Origin: Gigantopelta aegis
Taxonomy: Eukaryota > Mollusca > Gastropoda > Neomphalida > Peltospiridae
DNA length: 64,000 nucleotides
Reading direction: 5' to 3'
Assembly (NCBI RefSeq): GCF_016097555.1
Contig: NC_054704.1
Span: forward strand, 31,705,554 to 31,769,553
Shown: piece after piece, positions 32,401 through 47,400 of the stretch
How the letters are laid out: the number at the start of each line of letters is the position of its first letter
How positions within the stretch are numbered: position 1 is the stretch's first letter
Position numbers and translations under genes: made by a program
Notes under the pieces: model-generated
Told to the model about the DNA's origin: nothing
What the model saw: only the letters and a program-made list of their open reading frames with translations
Database searches by the model: none

Positions 32401-35400
32401 GCACGGGGCCAGAAATGGATCTTAATTTAACAACATTTTATTGAAAAATAGTTTATTTATTCAAAACTAATCTTTTAATTCATTTTAAAATAGATTAATA
32501 CAAACATGAATAACTGGTTAACTTGGCTACAAATTATTGGGTTGGTGTATTTGATTGTTTTGGACCATGTTACCTTAATATTAATTAAACCCAGGCATTA
32601 ATCTAGCTGGCGAAAAGGCACTTCTTTTTTTTTTCACTGAAAGTTGGCTACGTCACCAAGTTGCCAATAGGGAGAAGTCGAAATCATAATATTTTTGGCA
32701 TAATCTGATTTTAAAAACAAAATCATGACATATATCGAGAAACTGACATTTTTAGTGTCATAGCTTTTTTAGCACCTTGTCAGAGCCATGTTTTACTTTG
32801 ACATTAGACTGTACATTAACTCATGTCAAACCATTTGCAGTAGAACAGTCAAGTATTGTTTGGTTCTTCACTGGATTCATTTCAGTAATGCCAGAAATAA
32901 CCGTTATTATTTTCATTTTAAAATAACACAATAATTATCAATTACTTAATACTATCTTGTTTTTGAATGGAAATATTCATCTGTTTTGTTTAAATTTTAT
33001 TACCCATTTGGAGTATTTGTCATGGAAATATTACGAATCGGACCAAGGGTACACTTCAGAACCTTTCCGAATGAATAAGAAACATGACAAAACATTTTAA
33101 AAAAACCCTGATAAATGTTTATTTTGCTTATTTTACAGAAGGTCTCCCATTTCTTTTGGGAAGGGAGACGTCACTTCTACTTTACAATCAGAATTTCAGC
33201 AGAAAATTAACTGCTTGTTTTTTTTTTAGATAAAAGTTTTTGTCATTCTTATTTTTCATTGTTAATGGAAGTGTTCATCTGATATTATGCAGTCATTGTC
33301 TTTTCTTCTTTTCTTTAGGTCAAATTGACAAAATTGAAAGATGAGTTAGAATATGATAAGAATGAGCTGAATGTGCTATTAGAAAAGCGCAACCTTGAAA
33401 TAGACCGGCTGAATGGTAATGTCCACGAATAGTTTTCACTTCATACAGAATTATTATGCCAATATGTTTATGGACTTTATTTGATAAGATGAAAAGGTTA
33501 CAGGAATAACATATTATTTTACAAATATTAAATGTATTAAGTAATTGAGATGAAAATCACCATAGGAATTCTACAGATGTTATAGTTTGTTGTCAATGAA
33601 TTCTGACATCAATCAACAGCACAATGTCGTAGTTATTTGCTGTTTTCCATCAATTAGTTTATTAGAAGCTGTAAATAGTAATAATTTCACTGAACAGCTG
33701 AGCGTTTCATAGCCTGGATTTGGTGGGTAAATCTATGGCAGGGCTCACCCTGTCCTTTGCCAAATTAGCCAATTGCTAATTTTTATACTAAGTGGCTACA
33801 ACATTTAGTATTCGGCTAATAATTTTTTTTTTTAAACTAACCATATTTTAATAATTTCTAAGGAAATACTCTATATATCCTAAAATTGGCTAAACCAAAA
33901 TTTGTTCCAGTATTTTTGTGTGACAACATTAAAAACATTTTTTAAATTCCTTGTTACTTAATTCAATTATTAGGTTCATATGAACATTAAAATTTGATGT
34001 TTTGTTTTTCATTTTAGATGAATGTAAAAAATTGACAGAGAGAGTGTCGGTTGTCAACAATGAAAAGTGTGTTGCGCAGGCTAAATTGGCGGAATGTCAG
34101 TCACAGGAAGTGGCAATGGGGGTTAGTGTAGTTACTATAGTTACTAGACATGTTCTTAAAAGTACTGAAAGTTGATTGTAAGATGTAGTTACACAACATG
34201 TAATTGAAAAATGTATTCGTGTGGGGTGGGGGATTAATGATAGTATATGCTTTTAACATGAACAAAAAATGTTGATACAGATATCTGTTGTACATCATCC
34301 TTTTTAATTTACACCTTTGGGATAGGGATATCAAAAAAGGGATACACTTTGTACTCATAAAAATTATAACAATTGAAAACTATCTAACTGGACTGTAATT
34401 AGTTCATTTTCATGATGACCAATTGATCTTTTTCTAAAATATTGTCAAACAATTGTAATTTAAGATTTATAGCATTTTAAATGATGTGTACCTTTTTTGT
34501 TTTATAATTAGCTTTCGTCACATCAGTCTTCTGAAAACAGTTTTAATGTTTATGACAGAACGTGTTTAGAAAATCAGTTTGGCTTGTAAGAATGTTTATT
34601 TTTATTTTAGCCTAATCTCTGACCTATTGTACTTTTCTTCTATCTAAGTGGAATGGTTGTAATATCTCAACAGCTATAATAGCCAGGAAACATGTTTTTC
34701 TCCCATTTCTACTGAATCTTCTCACATACCTTGTATTTATTACATGCTGTTTAATTCATTCTTTCAAATAGTTTATTAGGGCCTTTTACAACTTATTAAT
34801 ATTTTTATGAGTGTGCACACAGTCACAGTGTATAAAAGCAACCATTTTGAGTGTGAGATTGAGGGGATAACAAAAAGAGTGGTTTGGACATTCAGGAAAA
34901 TGCTGACACGTGTGAATGGCCACCAACAGCTGTGTTAATACATGTGCGGTTGTTTTGTTTCAGTATCAGGAAAAGCGGTTGAATCGTGAGAAGGAACAGC
35001 TGCAACAGCAGTTGGATCAGGTTTCCAGTGAGCTTCGGGAGAAGACAAACACACTGATCAACTTTAGAAAGGAGAGAGTAAGTTTAAATAGACAATAACT
35101 AGTTAATGACGTAGGATATCAACTTTATCGTGTGAAGGTATGAAAGGGAAATTCTGCAAGACTTGCCAAGCAGAATTTACCATTCGCCCTGAACAGAATA
35201 AAGCCGATGCCCCACATCTTTAACTAGTTATTGTTTTTATCCTGCAGTCCATAAAAATTAAAGGGGAAAGCTATTATTTCCGTTATTTCAGCAACATTGA
35301 AGCTCAAATGAGTGATTTTGTAATGTAGATATGCATGTGACGTTACATGTGTGATGTCAAACGTCATAAAGTGCTACTATACGTTTATGACTGTACTTTA

Positions 35401-38400
35401 ATCGTTCATCATAATTGGCCAATAGAAACAGTGATTGCAGGATAAAGTATTATATATATGGGTTTAACTTGCATCTTGTTGGATTCATCTCTACATCTGT
35501 TGAAGTAAATAATAATTTCTGTTTGCTGCAGACAGTTATCATTGATGCAAGTACATTTTCTTGTATACATTATGTATTACATCACTTTTAATATATTTTG
35601 AAAAGGTTTACAAGGTTTACAAGGTTTTTGGTTGTTTTCAGTTTGACCCACTTTCTTTAGAAAGCAGATGAAGTTTATGTTTTGAGGTGGCAAGCTATGT
35701 GTAACAAAGTCCTTGATACCAAAACAATAGTCATGTCCTTTATTTAATTTTTTACCAGGCTGGGCAACTGCTGCAACTTCAAACTGAGCTTGAAGAAAAA
35801 ACAGAAGAGGTAAGCATTTTTGTCCATGTGTGTTGAGGATGGGGGGGTTGTAAGGATTAATGTTAAGTGTTTGTGGTGGGTCAAGACCAATTATGTTGTA
35901 TGCTGATAAAAGAAAGTTGTATTTTCTTTGTCCATGTGTTTTTGGGATAGTGAATTGTGACCCCTTACCGGTCTTGGTGATGCAGTGGTTAAGCAGGGTA
36001 TCGACCCAAACCCAGAGCGAGTTCTTAAGGGCTTAATGGGTAGGCGAAAGGCCACTACACCATCTTCTCTCCCACTAACCACTAACCAACTAACAACTAA
36101 CCCACTGTCCTGGACAGACAGCCCAGATAGCTGAGGTGTGTGCCCAGGACAGCGTGCTTGAACCTTAATTGGATATAAGCACGAAAATAGGTTGAAATGA
36201 ATGTAACCTGTTACGGGATTAATGTAAGTGTTTGTGGTACGTCAATACCAATCATGTTGTATGCTGATCAGAGAACCCTTTACGACCATAATGGACTCAA
36301 TGATACATCAATACCAAGCTCTGTATTAATAAAAATTATTTTCAAAAGATACAAGACAGTATTGTGCTGCAATTGATAGAATGATGTCACTATGACATTT
36401 GATTGGTTTTCCTAGTTTGGTTGAATGTATGACAAAATTATTGAGTGGTGAATTTTTTCTGATTATTTAACATGATTGGGGTTTTTTTCAGGTTAAATAT
36501 AAGGACATGACTATTGAAACATTGAGAAAGGAGAAGGAGAATCTTGCACAGAAAATAGAAAACTACAACCAGAGACTAAAAGTTGTAAGAGACTTTCAGA
36601 TTTAGTTTATTGTTTTCTGTAGATGTGATTACCATTCATACGTCATTCTGGAAGTCATAGGAGCAATACCTATCCAGGGCTAGCTCTGGGTTGTCAGAAA
36701 ATTTCACCAAAGTATCTTTAAAATGCTAAATCTATAGCTATTTTGCAACAAAATAACAATTATTACATACATTTTATTCACCAAATTAAAATAAAATTCA
36801 CCAAAAGTTCGTAGAATTCGCAATTGGCGAATTAGGCGAGTGGCAGAGCTAGCCCTGCTATCTCTAACCTCTAAAAAGCTGAAAGTTGTAAGAAACTAGT
36901 TATTTGGTTTCATGTTGATTTGGTGATATGGTCATTTATAAAATATCCTAGAAGGTATAAGAGTAATATTAATCTATTGTCATAGAACGTAATATTCATT
37001 TGAAAGACATTTTCAATGTAAATTACATGTACAATTTTTTTTTTTTAAATGCCAAGCTTTAACATTGTACCAGAAGGTTTGATACAAGTTGTTCACAACC
37101 CTTTCTTTTTACCTCAGTATCTGTATTTTATTTATTTATTTTTAGGCTCGCGATGCACAGACAGAATCCGATGAGCAGTTTCGCCAGGAACTGGTTGCTC
37201 GGGACAAACTCCTTAATTTGTATAAGGTATGTACTCATAGACGTTATTTCTTTTGAACAGTTAATACACTTCGCATGGGTAGGAAAAAAGTTCTGGAGTG
37301 GAACAAATAGTAATGACCCCTATTCAGATATTTTTGCTTCCTCTAAAGAAATGGAGCCGGTTGTAGCTGGTGATGTTAGCGACATTGTATTCAATCTCTT
37401 TTTTAGTCCCCTACCACTCCAACCGGAAGGGACTATGGGTTTCATTTCCATCTGGCTATCATTCCGTCTGTCCACATAGTTTTTAAGATATTTTTTTTTA
37501 AACAATACCTTGAGATATTGAGCTGAAATTTTTTGTATAGCTCTATCATATAGTTATTGATCAAGTTTGACTTTCATGGCAATTTACCTATTTCAGCACT
37601 CAGAGTTATGGCCCTTGAATTTAGGTGATATGCAAACATGTATTGCTTTAGCAATACTCTAAGAATGCTTGTTTTTTTCTAGATAATAGATAAACATGGG
37701 TTTTTTTTTATACTTCAGGGTTCTGCCGAGGAGAGAGATAGCAAAGTGAATGAGTTGACTCGAGCCGTTGAAGAAATGCAGAAGTTACTCAAAGAAGCAG
37801 CTGAAGGTAAACTTTCAAAGTACTTGTATAGACTATGAAAGTAGGCACCTGGTTAAATATTATATTAGTATGTATATCCATGTAACTGTTGTAATGGTGA
37901 TGTACAGTTATTTAAAGAATGAAAATCGAAATTTAATTCCAAATATTAGGCTTATTGTGTTATTTGGACCCCATTTTTGTATCTTGTATTGTAAATTGTA
38001 TTATCTTTTTAATTATCCACAGCTTACTCAGCTTTGCAAGAAGAAAATAAGAAAATGACAGAAGACATGGAGGAGTTAATCAAATTAAAAGGTCAGTCTA
38101 ACATTTGCCAGCCATATTGGAATATTTAGCAATGCTTTTATTGTTTTCATTTCATGACTAAAGTTATATTCTTGTTGACCAGGCTTAGTGAGTCTGAATT
38201 GAGTAGTTTGTAGAAAACCCCAATCTTGTAGTTTTTGTATTGTCATTTGTTTTCATACCATAACATGGCCTCTCACTTGCTGCATTTTTTGTTTCTACAG
38301 TTAAATGTTTTTGTCTCGTCTAAAAGAAGTCAAACTTCAAAATATGCATAATGTTTCCACTGGCAACTAAAGCAACAATGTCCACTTCTGATTTTAGCTC

Positions 38401-41400
38401 CAACATTAAGTTTAGGTTCATGTCTTAAACAGTTTGTCAAAGAAAAATGAAAACAATATTGTCTGTATAGTTGTATTTTGGATGTTCATCTCACTGCTTG
38501 TTTTAAAAAAACCAAAATGTTTTTAAAATGTGGGGGGATTTCAAATTGTATTTAAATTTTGTTATATTTCTTTATTCACCAAATCATTTTTATAATAGGA
38601 TTTTATTTGGATTCTTGTCTTCATATTTCATAACATAATTCTAAATCATCATGTCAAATAATATTTACATGCATATATTTTGTGTTTAAAGGAGTAAGAT
38701 AAAATCTGGTTAAATTCTTTTTGTAATATTTGTGCAAAATTATGTCTTGTTGACATGAATGCTGATTGTTTGCAGATGTACAGATTGAAAAGTTAAACAA
38801 GGAACTCAAACATGCCAATGAACTGCTGTCTGCTTTAAAAGGAAAAAGTAAGTGTGGAAGATAAATCATTGGTTTCTTATTTTATATTGACATTTCACAA
38901 CAGAAGTAAATACTGTTAATAACATTTTGTATGTTATTGTGAAAACAATAAAACATGAAAAATCATGAATCTTTAATTGGTAAATTAAAATTTGTTACCT
39001 CAAATATATTACAGCATTTCTAGTGTATAACAGCAACGGAGAAATGACATTGTTAGACCCACAAACACATATTAATCTGACAAACAGATAGCAAATGCAT
39101 CGGTTCATTTCTTTTTTCATGTATTTCTTTGTTGCTATCATAAAGAAAACTATATCCATTAACCAACAAGCCACTAAGTACTACAGTAGTTTAAAATGCT
39201 TGAATGATGTCATCATAAGTCTTAAAAGCTTAGTGAAATATTACTGGTGAAGAAATCTTGGAAACTTAGTCAAATATTACTTGTGAAGAAGTCTTGAAAA
39301 CCTGGTCAGATATTACTGGTGAAGAAGTCTTGAAAACCTGGTCAGATATTACTGGTGAAGAATTCTGCTTTTGATTTATTCATGATACGTTGAATGACTT
39401 TAAAGACAGCATGTAGCTTGGTGCTTTTCTGTGGTGTTTTGTAGTTCTCCTTAGCTGGTATATCAAAGGCTTTGGTATGTGCTATCCTGTCTGGGATGGT
39501 GTATATAAAAGATCCATTGCTACTAATGGAAACATTTAGTAGATTTCCTCTGAGACTGTAAGTCAAAATTACTACGTTTGATATTGAATAGTCGATTAAT
39601 AAATCAGTGTCCTATAGTGGTGTCGTTAAACAAAACAAAACTTTTAATTTAGAATCATAATTGGATATAAACACAAAAATAAATTGAAATAAAATGAAAA
39701 TATTTAGTAAGAGTAGCCTAATTTGTGACAGAGAATTCTTCCCACCATCTAGACCAAGTGTCATCAAGAATCATATGGTACACACAACATAGCCAAATGT
39801 GGTGTCCTTTCAGAAGATTACAGATATTATGTATTACTTAAAAACCGGCCTCGGTGGCGTCGTGGCAGGCCATCGGTCTACAGGCTGGTAGGTACTGGGT
39901 TCGGATCCCAGTCGAGGCATGGGATTTTTAATCGAGATACCGACTCCAAACCCTGAGTGAGTGCTCCGCAAGGCTCAATGGGTAGGTGTAAACCACTTGC
40001 ACCGACCAGTGATCCATAACTGGTTCAACAAAGGCCATGGTTTGTGCTATCCTGCCTGTGGGAAGCGCAAATAAAAGATCCCTTGCTGCCTGTCGTAAAA
40101 AGAGTAGCCTATGTGGCGACAGCGGGTTTCCTCTAAAAACAGTGTCAGAATGACCATATGTTTGACGTCCAATAGCCGATGATAAGATAAAAAAATCAAT
40201 GTGCTCTAGCGGCGTCGTTAAATAAAACAAACTTTACTTTTTACTTTGTATTACTTAAAATTACCCATGTCGTTCAAATCAAATGATTAAACTAGATGTT
40301 GAGAAGATGTTTCTTTCTTTGATGTTTTAGATGTTTCTCTGAGTGAGTCGGCTGTTGAAACCTTGTTCCCAACAGCAGCAGCAACCAGCAAAATTCTCAA
40401 GTCTGGAATGAGTCTCACTCAGGTTTGCTAGCAACATTAACTGTGCAGTCTGTGTTGTAAATTGGTGCATAACTCTATATTGATTATATATTTAATAATA
40501 GCTAAAATTTCCAAATGTCACTGTATGGGACTATAAATTTCTTCTGTGTGTGTGTCTGTCTTGTCTGTCGTCGGGCCCACATATAGTTTTCCAGATGAGT
40601 TGAAATTTTGTGTATAGCTTTATCAGGTACAGTTTCAGATAACGATTAACTTTCATTGTGATTTACTTATTTTTGTCAGAGATCATTGCTTGGGCTCAGT
40701 AGAGGACACGTATTGCTTTAGCAGTACATTCAGAATGATTGCTGTACTGAATTGGGTTTGTTTTTTTCAGTGGGAGGTGGGTTCACAAATAATTTGTTTC
40801 AAATGTATTAATTTTAATGTTTAACTTTTAGATATACAGTGAGTATGTACAAGCATGTGACAGTCTTGAGCTGGAGAAAGAAGAGAACAAGAGACTCAAT
40901 CAGTATCTAGATCAAATTCTACAGGTAATGAAATAATATAAGATAATAAACTTCTCGGTCAATATCAAAACTTTTTACCGCCACAAAATGAACTTTTTTG
41001 TCAAGAAAAATATGTAAATGTTTTTTTAAAAAATATTGATCAGTATATAAATAAAATAATGGTACTCATCCATATTAAAAAATGTCATCTGCTTATTGAG
41101 TTTGAAATTACATTTTCTTGATTAATTTTTCCTACTAAACTATATTTGATTATTTTTTGGTTAATGTGTGTCTGCTAGTTGGATATCATCTGAGGGTTTT
41201 GTGTTATTTGTTGATGTATAATGTAGGATAAAATTGAACAATAATTTCAAACTCAATGAACATAAAATGCTCTTTTTATGGGTGAGTATTGCCATTTTAT
41301 TTTATATCTTGAGCAATATTTTCACAATTTGCACAATAAAATAGAAATTTTTTGTATTTCCAAAATTCTACAGGTAAAAAAATGATATGCTACATTTTAT

Positions 41401-44400
41401 AATAATCATTTGTATATTTAAAGTACTAATTAAACATAACTAAATTAAATTTCAGTGATATAGCAGGTCAGAATTGGGTCATTAAATTATACAGAGTAGG
41501 TGGATGTTAAATTTCAAAACCTAAAAATAAGGTATTTATTTAGAATTGTAAGTGGATGTTAAATTTAAAAACCTAAAAATGGGGTAATTAGATATAACTT
41601 TTCCACAAGCATTAGTGTGTTGATGGATTTGAATTTCATAAATAATTAAACAGTTGTGAATTGATGCACTTTATTTAATTTTTAAATAACTATGTAGTCT
41701 ATAGCCTTGCTTTGTCTTTGTTCAGGAAATCGAAGAACGTACTCCCATGTTGAAGAAACAGAGAGAGGATTACGAATCTTCATTGGTCACAATTAATCAG
41801 CTGACATCACAGCTAGATGCCGCCATGCTGGTGAGTCCGACTGAGTTCAAGTTCTTATTATTGTTTTAAGTCTTGCAACTCATCAACATAATCCATACAT
41901 CCACCCTTTTGTCCATATATACATTAGATATCACCTCGGGTATCCCATCCCATGTACATACAATATATAGATGGTGCTGATATAACAACTGCGCATCTAA
42001 AAAGTGCTCTTTTTCTCTTTGTAGATATTTGTATTTTCATGCATTTAAAGACTATATACCTGTTTTTATGTGTGTGTCTAGGTTTTAAGCCATTAACTTC
42101 AGGCTGGTATATTTTGGGTTCACATCCCAGTACAATCTCCAACCAAAAGTGAGTTTTAATGGTTTTTAAGGAGATGCAAGGCCTCTTCACCGACTTGGTC
42201 TCTTAATAACCACTAACACCTATCCATTAACCCCAATCCAAGTTGTTGTTCTTGTTTTTTCTTCTTCTTTGGGTGGGGGCCATTAATTTTTTTTTTTTTT
42301 TTAAATGTTATCAAAATTGATATGGGTTTAAAACTTAATAATGTTTTTATATAACTTATACATCACGGTTAAGTGCCAATTCCAATCTGTTTTGTTTCTA
42401 GTCCAGGTGTTTTTGTAGCAGCTACATTTTATGTGAAATAGAAGCTAGGGACATAGATTTTAAGCTTTCTTGAAAATATTTCATTATATCATTGTAGGAG
42501 TCTGAGAAAATACGGTCTGAATCAGATGAAAACTTCAGAAAAGTTGGCCATCTTCAACGAGAATGTAAAAAGTTTCAGCAGAAAACACTTGACTTGGGAC
42601 AGCAGGTAGGAATAACATGCTGGTGATAAATTAAGTTTATTGTTACAGATATATTGTGTTAAAAATACACAACTACTTGTAGCTGTGAAATGAAATTATT
42701 TGACTCCGAAGATATGTTACGAGTACTGTTTATTTTTCTAGGTTCGATTTTTACTGAAGGAAATCCACGAGATGAGAGGAGGGCCACTACATGTTCCAGA
42801 TGGGTCATCTAACGAGGTTTCTAGCTCTTCAAATATTATCACAGAAAAGTTGGTTACGTTTGGGTAAGTACAATTTGATGTGTATAATTTGTGTCTGTAC
42901 ATCTGTGTGTGTGTGATATTTTTAGTTTATTTATTATTTAAAGATAAAATTGGAAAAAAGACATGTAATTCTGCCAGTCAGTAACAAATAATGTAACTTT
43001 ACAATTTGAATATATTCATTCTCATATGTATCTTTTGTATAATTCTATTTTTTGTTGTTGAAAGATCAAAGTTTGACTACTAACTGACCATTTTGTTGTT
43101 CATAAGACTTATATTCTGATCTTTCTTAACAACCAGTTAGAAATCTTCTTTTGTTTTCCATAATCTTTTGGTCTATTCATTGTTACTTCTACCATCTTTT
43201 CTTTTTTCTTTTCTTTTCTTTTTCTTTTTTTTGTTTTGTTTTTGTTCTTGGGAGGTATACAGGTTGATTTTCTGAAAAATTGACATTAGTCCAGATATAA
43301 TTTTGACCAGCATGTTATGTTTTTAAAAATAAAATATTTGTAGGAGCATAGAGGAGATGCAGGAGCAGAATGCCCGACTCCTGGAGGTTGTGAGGGAGTT
43401 GAGTGACAACAAAGAAGAGGAAGAAAGACTCGCCACCGAGGAAAAGTACGTTCAACTTTCTAAATACATTTTAGACCATCTCTTAAAAAACATTTGGTTT
43501 AGTTGGTGGATGATTAATTTTTGTAGGATATTTTTTTTATGATTATAAATTAATGTACTACGTTTTTTAATTTTTTAGTGAAGGGTTACAAATCACTTTA
43601 GTTACAGCAGACATGTTTAGGGGTTTATGTTGGCCTGAAAATAAAAATACTTTTTCTAAAGAAAATATTATCATGGAACATCACTGTACTGAAGAAGATA
43701 TTCCACGCCAATAGTGTTTGTATACCATAATGTTTCTGCCCTACTAAGGCTTTCTTTTTTCCTTTTAAATTTGGTGATAAGGTACATAAGACATGAAAAG
43801 CTAAATGATGTAAAAAGCAGTGTTTGGGTATTAAAACTTTACAGAGTAAGTCTTATGATATATATTAAATGAAAAATTCATGGTAACAAGTGACTTTGTT
43901 TTGTTACTGTACTTAGCCCAGTGGTAAAGTGCTCTCTTGAAGTTTAGTATCGATCCCCATCGTTGGGCCCTATGTTTTTTGTTCCAGCCAGTGTACCACG
44001 TTTGCTATATCAAAGAATGGGGTATGTTCTGTCCTGTCTGTGGGATTGTGCATATAAAAGATCCCGTGTTACTAATGGAAAATTAAAGTGGATTTTCTCT
44101 CTGTTTGACATAGAATAGCTGATGATTAATAAATTGGTGTACTCTTGTGGTGTCATTAAACAAAGCAGACTTTTAACTTTTTGTTCCTGCAGGACAAAGG
44201 AGTTGAAGGAACAGTTGAATGAAACACAAAAGGAGCTGGAAGAACTTCAAGAAGCCCGCTCACGGCAAGCAGAAATGGTGACTATCATTAAATATAGCTT
44301 TAACAATTTAAATACTAAGTTCATAAATCTGAATCATTCTGGGACTGAGCCCTGTGAGTGGCTATTTCTCATTTCAGCCATTATATCAAAGGTCATGGCA

Positions 44401-47400
44401 GGACTTGAACTTAAGAATTTGTCTCCAATTTTTAAAAGAATTGCCATGGGTGAAATGGTCAACTGACGGCAATTTCGAGTTTGCCTATGGCACATTTTTT
44501 AAAAAGTAACATTTACAGTAAATAAACATGACTGAAAGGTTATTTTGCTGTATGTATACATATTTTAAATATGCAAATGTTAAATATTTGCAGATAATGT
44601 ACACCAGATGCAGTGCTTCTACAATGTTTATCAAATCCACTAGCCATGGGATCAGTGATTTAAAACATTTACTAGTGACAATTAAAAATTCACTAGCCCT
44701 ACTTTACTTTAAAGGGGCACACCCTAGTTTTAGACCTTGAAAATGCACACAAGTTTAGTTAATCTACAAATCTTCATATCATTATGGTTTTATGCAAATT
44801 TGGTTTGTTTTTTCCTACATGAAAGTATAGGCTGAAATTTTATTACTTTGCATTTTGGTTTTGTAGGTTGAATCAGTTGTTCGACAGAGAGACATGTATA
44901 GAGTTTTGTTGCAACAAGGTAGTTCTTTGCCAGTGAGTACAAAGTTTTTCAGTATAACCCAGAATATTAAAGTTTTAGCAATACTAGAAGCATGAAAATA
45001 AATAAATGCTTTTTACCGTGAATTTGAAAATAACTGTATTCTTGCTATGTGTTAGAATAAAGCTTAAATAAAAAAAATAAAAAAACAACAGCATAAAACC
45101 TTACTATATTCCTTAAAGTTAGCTGAACTGTTTGTAAAAAGAACCCTTTTAAATGTGCTTTTAGTAGGTGACTTATTAAAAAATTCCACCAGGAGTCTTC
45201 TTTTAAAAAAAAAATTCATCATTTGTTTTGAAGGCAAAATTTTTACAAAGTAGTTGAATTTGACCGGAATTTGGAAAAAAATATCTTCTTTAGAGTATGA
45301 TATATATAGTTTTCAGCTTTTTAAAAAATGATTTGAGCTTTTGTTTTTAAATGAATATCATTTTGTTTTTAAATGGATATCATTTTGTTTTTAAATGGAT
45401 ATCACATCCAGGTTTTTGACTAATAGTGAACACTGCTTAACCTTTAGACTACTGGATTAATTTTTAACAAAAACCTCGTTGAGTGGGTACAAGTTTATAA
45501 TTTGTACTCACATATATTCACTTAAATGTTTCATAAATACATGAAATAAAGTTCATATATGAATCGGTAAGTATTATTTTCGTGTCTTTTTTGTAATTTT
45601 TATTATCGGCTAATGGTGATTAAAATTAGGCAAAAAATCGAAAAATTTGCGTTTACTTACGGGCATTTGTGGCCAGCTGTCCAGTATTTATGTCCATTAT
45701 TCCCGATAACAGTGGTTTTTTTACCAGAATTTTTTTTAAAACCCGAACTACGATTCATATTGCAATATTTGGTAATTTTCGTTGTTGGTAAAACGATCAA
45801 ATTTATTATCAAATTAGCTGTTACAATCAGCTATCGATCCCTGAAAATTACCGCGACGTGCCGCCATTGTTGTCAAGCGAAAATACTTGCCGAAAACCAC
45901 TTTTTGAACTCAAAATTTCAAGGTATTTTCAATTGAAAAAATCAAAACAAAAACCACCATTTTGAAAAAAAATCTTTTTTCTTTAATTATATTTCCGTTT
46001 CCGGTGAGTGTCGTGTGCAAAACGGCGGGAAATATGAACTGACGTGACGTCGGGCGAGATATCTCGCCTGCAGTAGTCAGAAGGTAAACAATATGATGAA
46101 GTGCCATTAACCTTTAGACTACTGGATTAATTTTTAACAAAAACCACGTTGAGTGGGTACAAGTTTATAATTTTTACTCACATATATTCACTTAAATGTT
46201 TCATAAATACATGAAATAAAGTTCATATATGAATCGGTAAGTATTATTTTCGTTTCTTTTTTTGTAATTTTTATTATTTTAGATCGGCTAATGGTGATTA
46301 AAATTAGGCAAAAAATCGAAAAAGTTGCGTTTACTTACGGGCATTTGTGGCCAGCTGTCCAGTATTTATGTCCATTATTCCCGATAACTGGTTTTCTGAC
46401 CAGAATTTTTTTTAAAACCTGAACTACGATTCATATTGCAATATTTGGTAATTTTCGTTGTTGGTAAAATGATCAAATTTATTATCAAATTAGCTGTCAC
46501 AATCAGCTATCGATCCCTGAAAATGACTGCGACGTGCCGCCATTGTTGTCAAGCGAAAGTACTTGCCGAAAACCACTTTGAACTAAAAATTTCAAGGTAT
46601 TTTCAATTGAAAAAATCAAAACAAAAACCACCATTTTGAAAAAAAATCTTTTTTCTTTAATTATATTTCCGTTTCCGGTGAGTGTCGTGTGCAAAACGGC
46701 GGGAAATATGAACTGACGTGACGTCGGGCGAGATATCTCGCCTGCAGTAGTCAGAAGGTAAACAATATGATGAAGTGCCATTAACCTTTAGACTACTGGA
46801 TTAATTTTTAACAAAAACCACGTTGAGTGGGTACAAGTTTATAATTTTTACTCACATATATTCACTTAAATGTTTCATAAATACATGAAATAAAGTTCAT
46901 ATATGAATCGGTAAGTATTATTTTCGTTTCTTTTTTTGTAATTTTTATTATTTTAGATCGGCTAATGGTGATTAAAATTAGGCAAAAAATCGAAAAAGTT
47001 GCGTTTACTTACGGGCATTTGTGGCCAGCTGTCCAGTATTTATGTCCATTATTCCCGATAACTGGTTTTCTGACCAGAATTTTTTTTAAAACCTGAACTA
47101 CGATTCATATTGCAATATTTGGTAATTTTCGTTGTTGGTAAAATGATCAAATTTATTATCAAATTAGCTGTCACAATCAGCTATCGATCCCTGAAAATGA
47201 CTGCGACGTGCCGCCATTGTTGTCAAGCGAAAGTACTTGCCGAAAACCACTTTGAACTAAAAATTTCAAGGTATTTTCAATTGAAAAAATCAAAACAAAA
47301 ACCACCATTTTGAAAAAAAATCTTTTTTCTTTAATTATATTTCTGGTTCCGGTGAGTGTCGTGTGCAAAACGGCGGGAAATATGAATTGGGGAATGCACT

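Noticed and set aside
44122..44466. 114-codon frame as a separate small gene
   Set aside because: It is TPR exon 19 read through into SINE and intron sequence; the conserved part has proper splice sites.
45613..47313. Repeated open frames of 63-107 codons inside the TTAA MITE copies
   Set aside because: They differ in frame and length between copies and resemble no protein; they recur only because the DNA is repeated.
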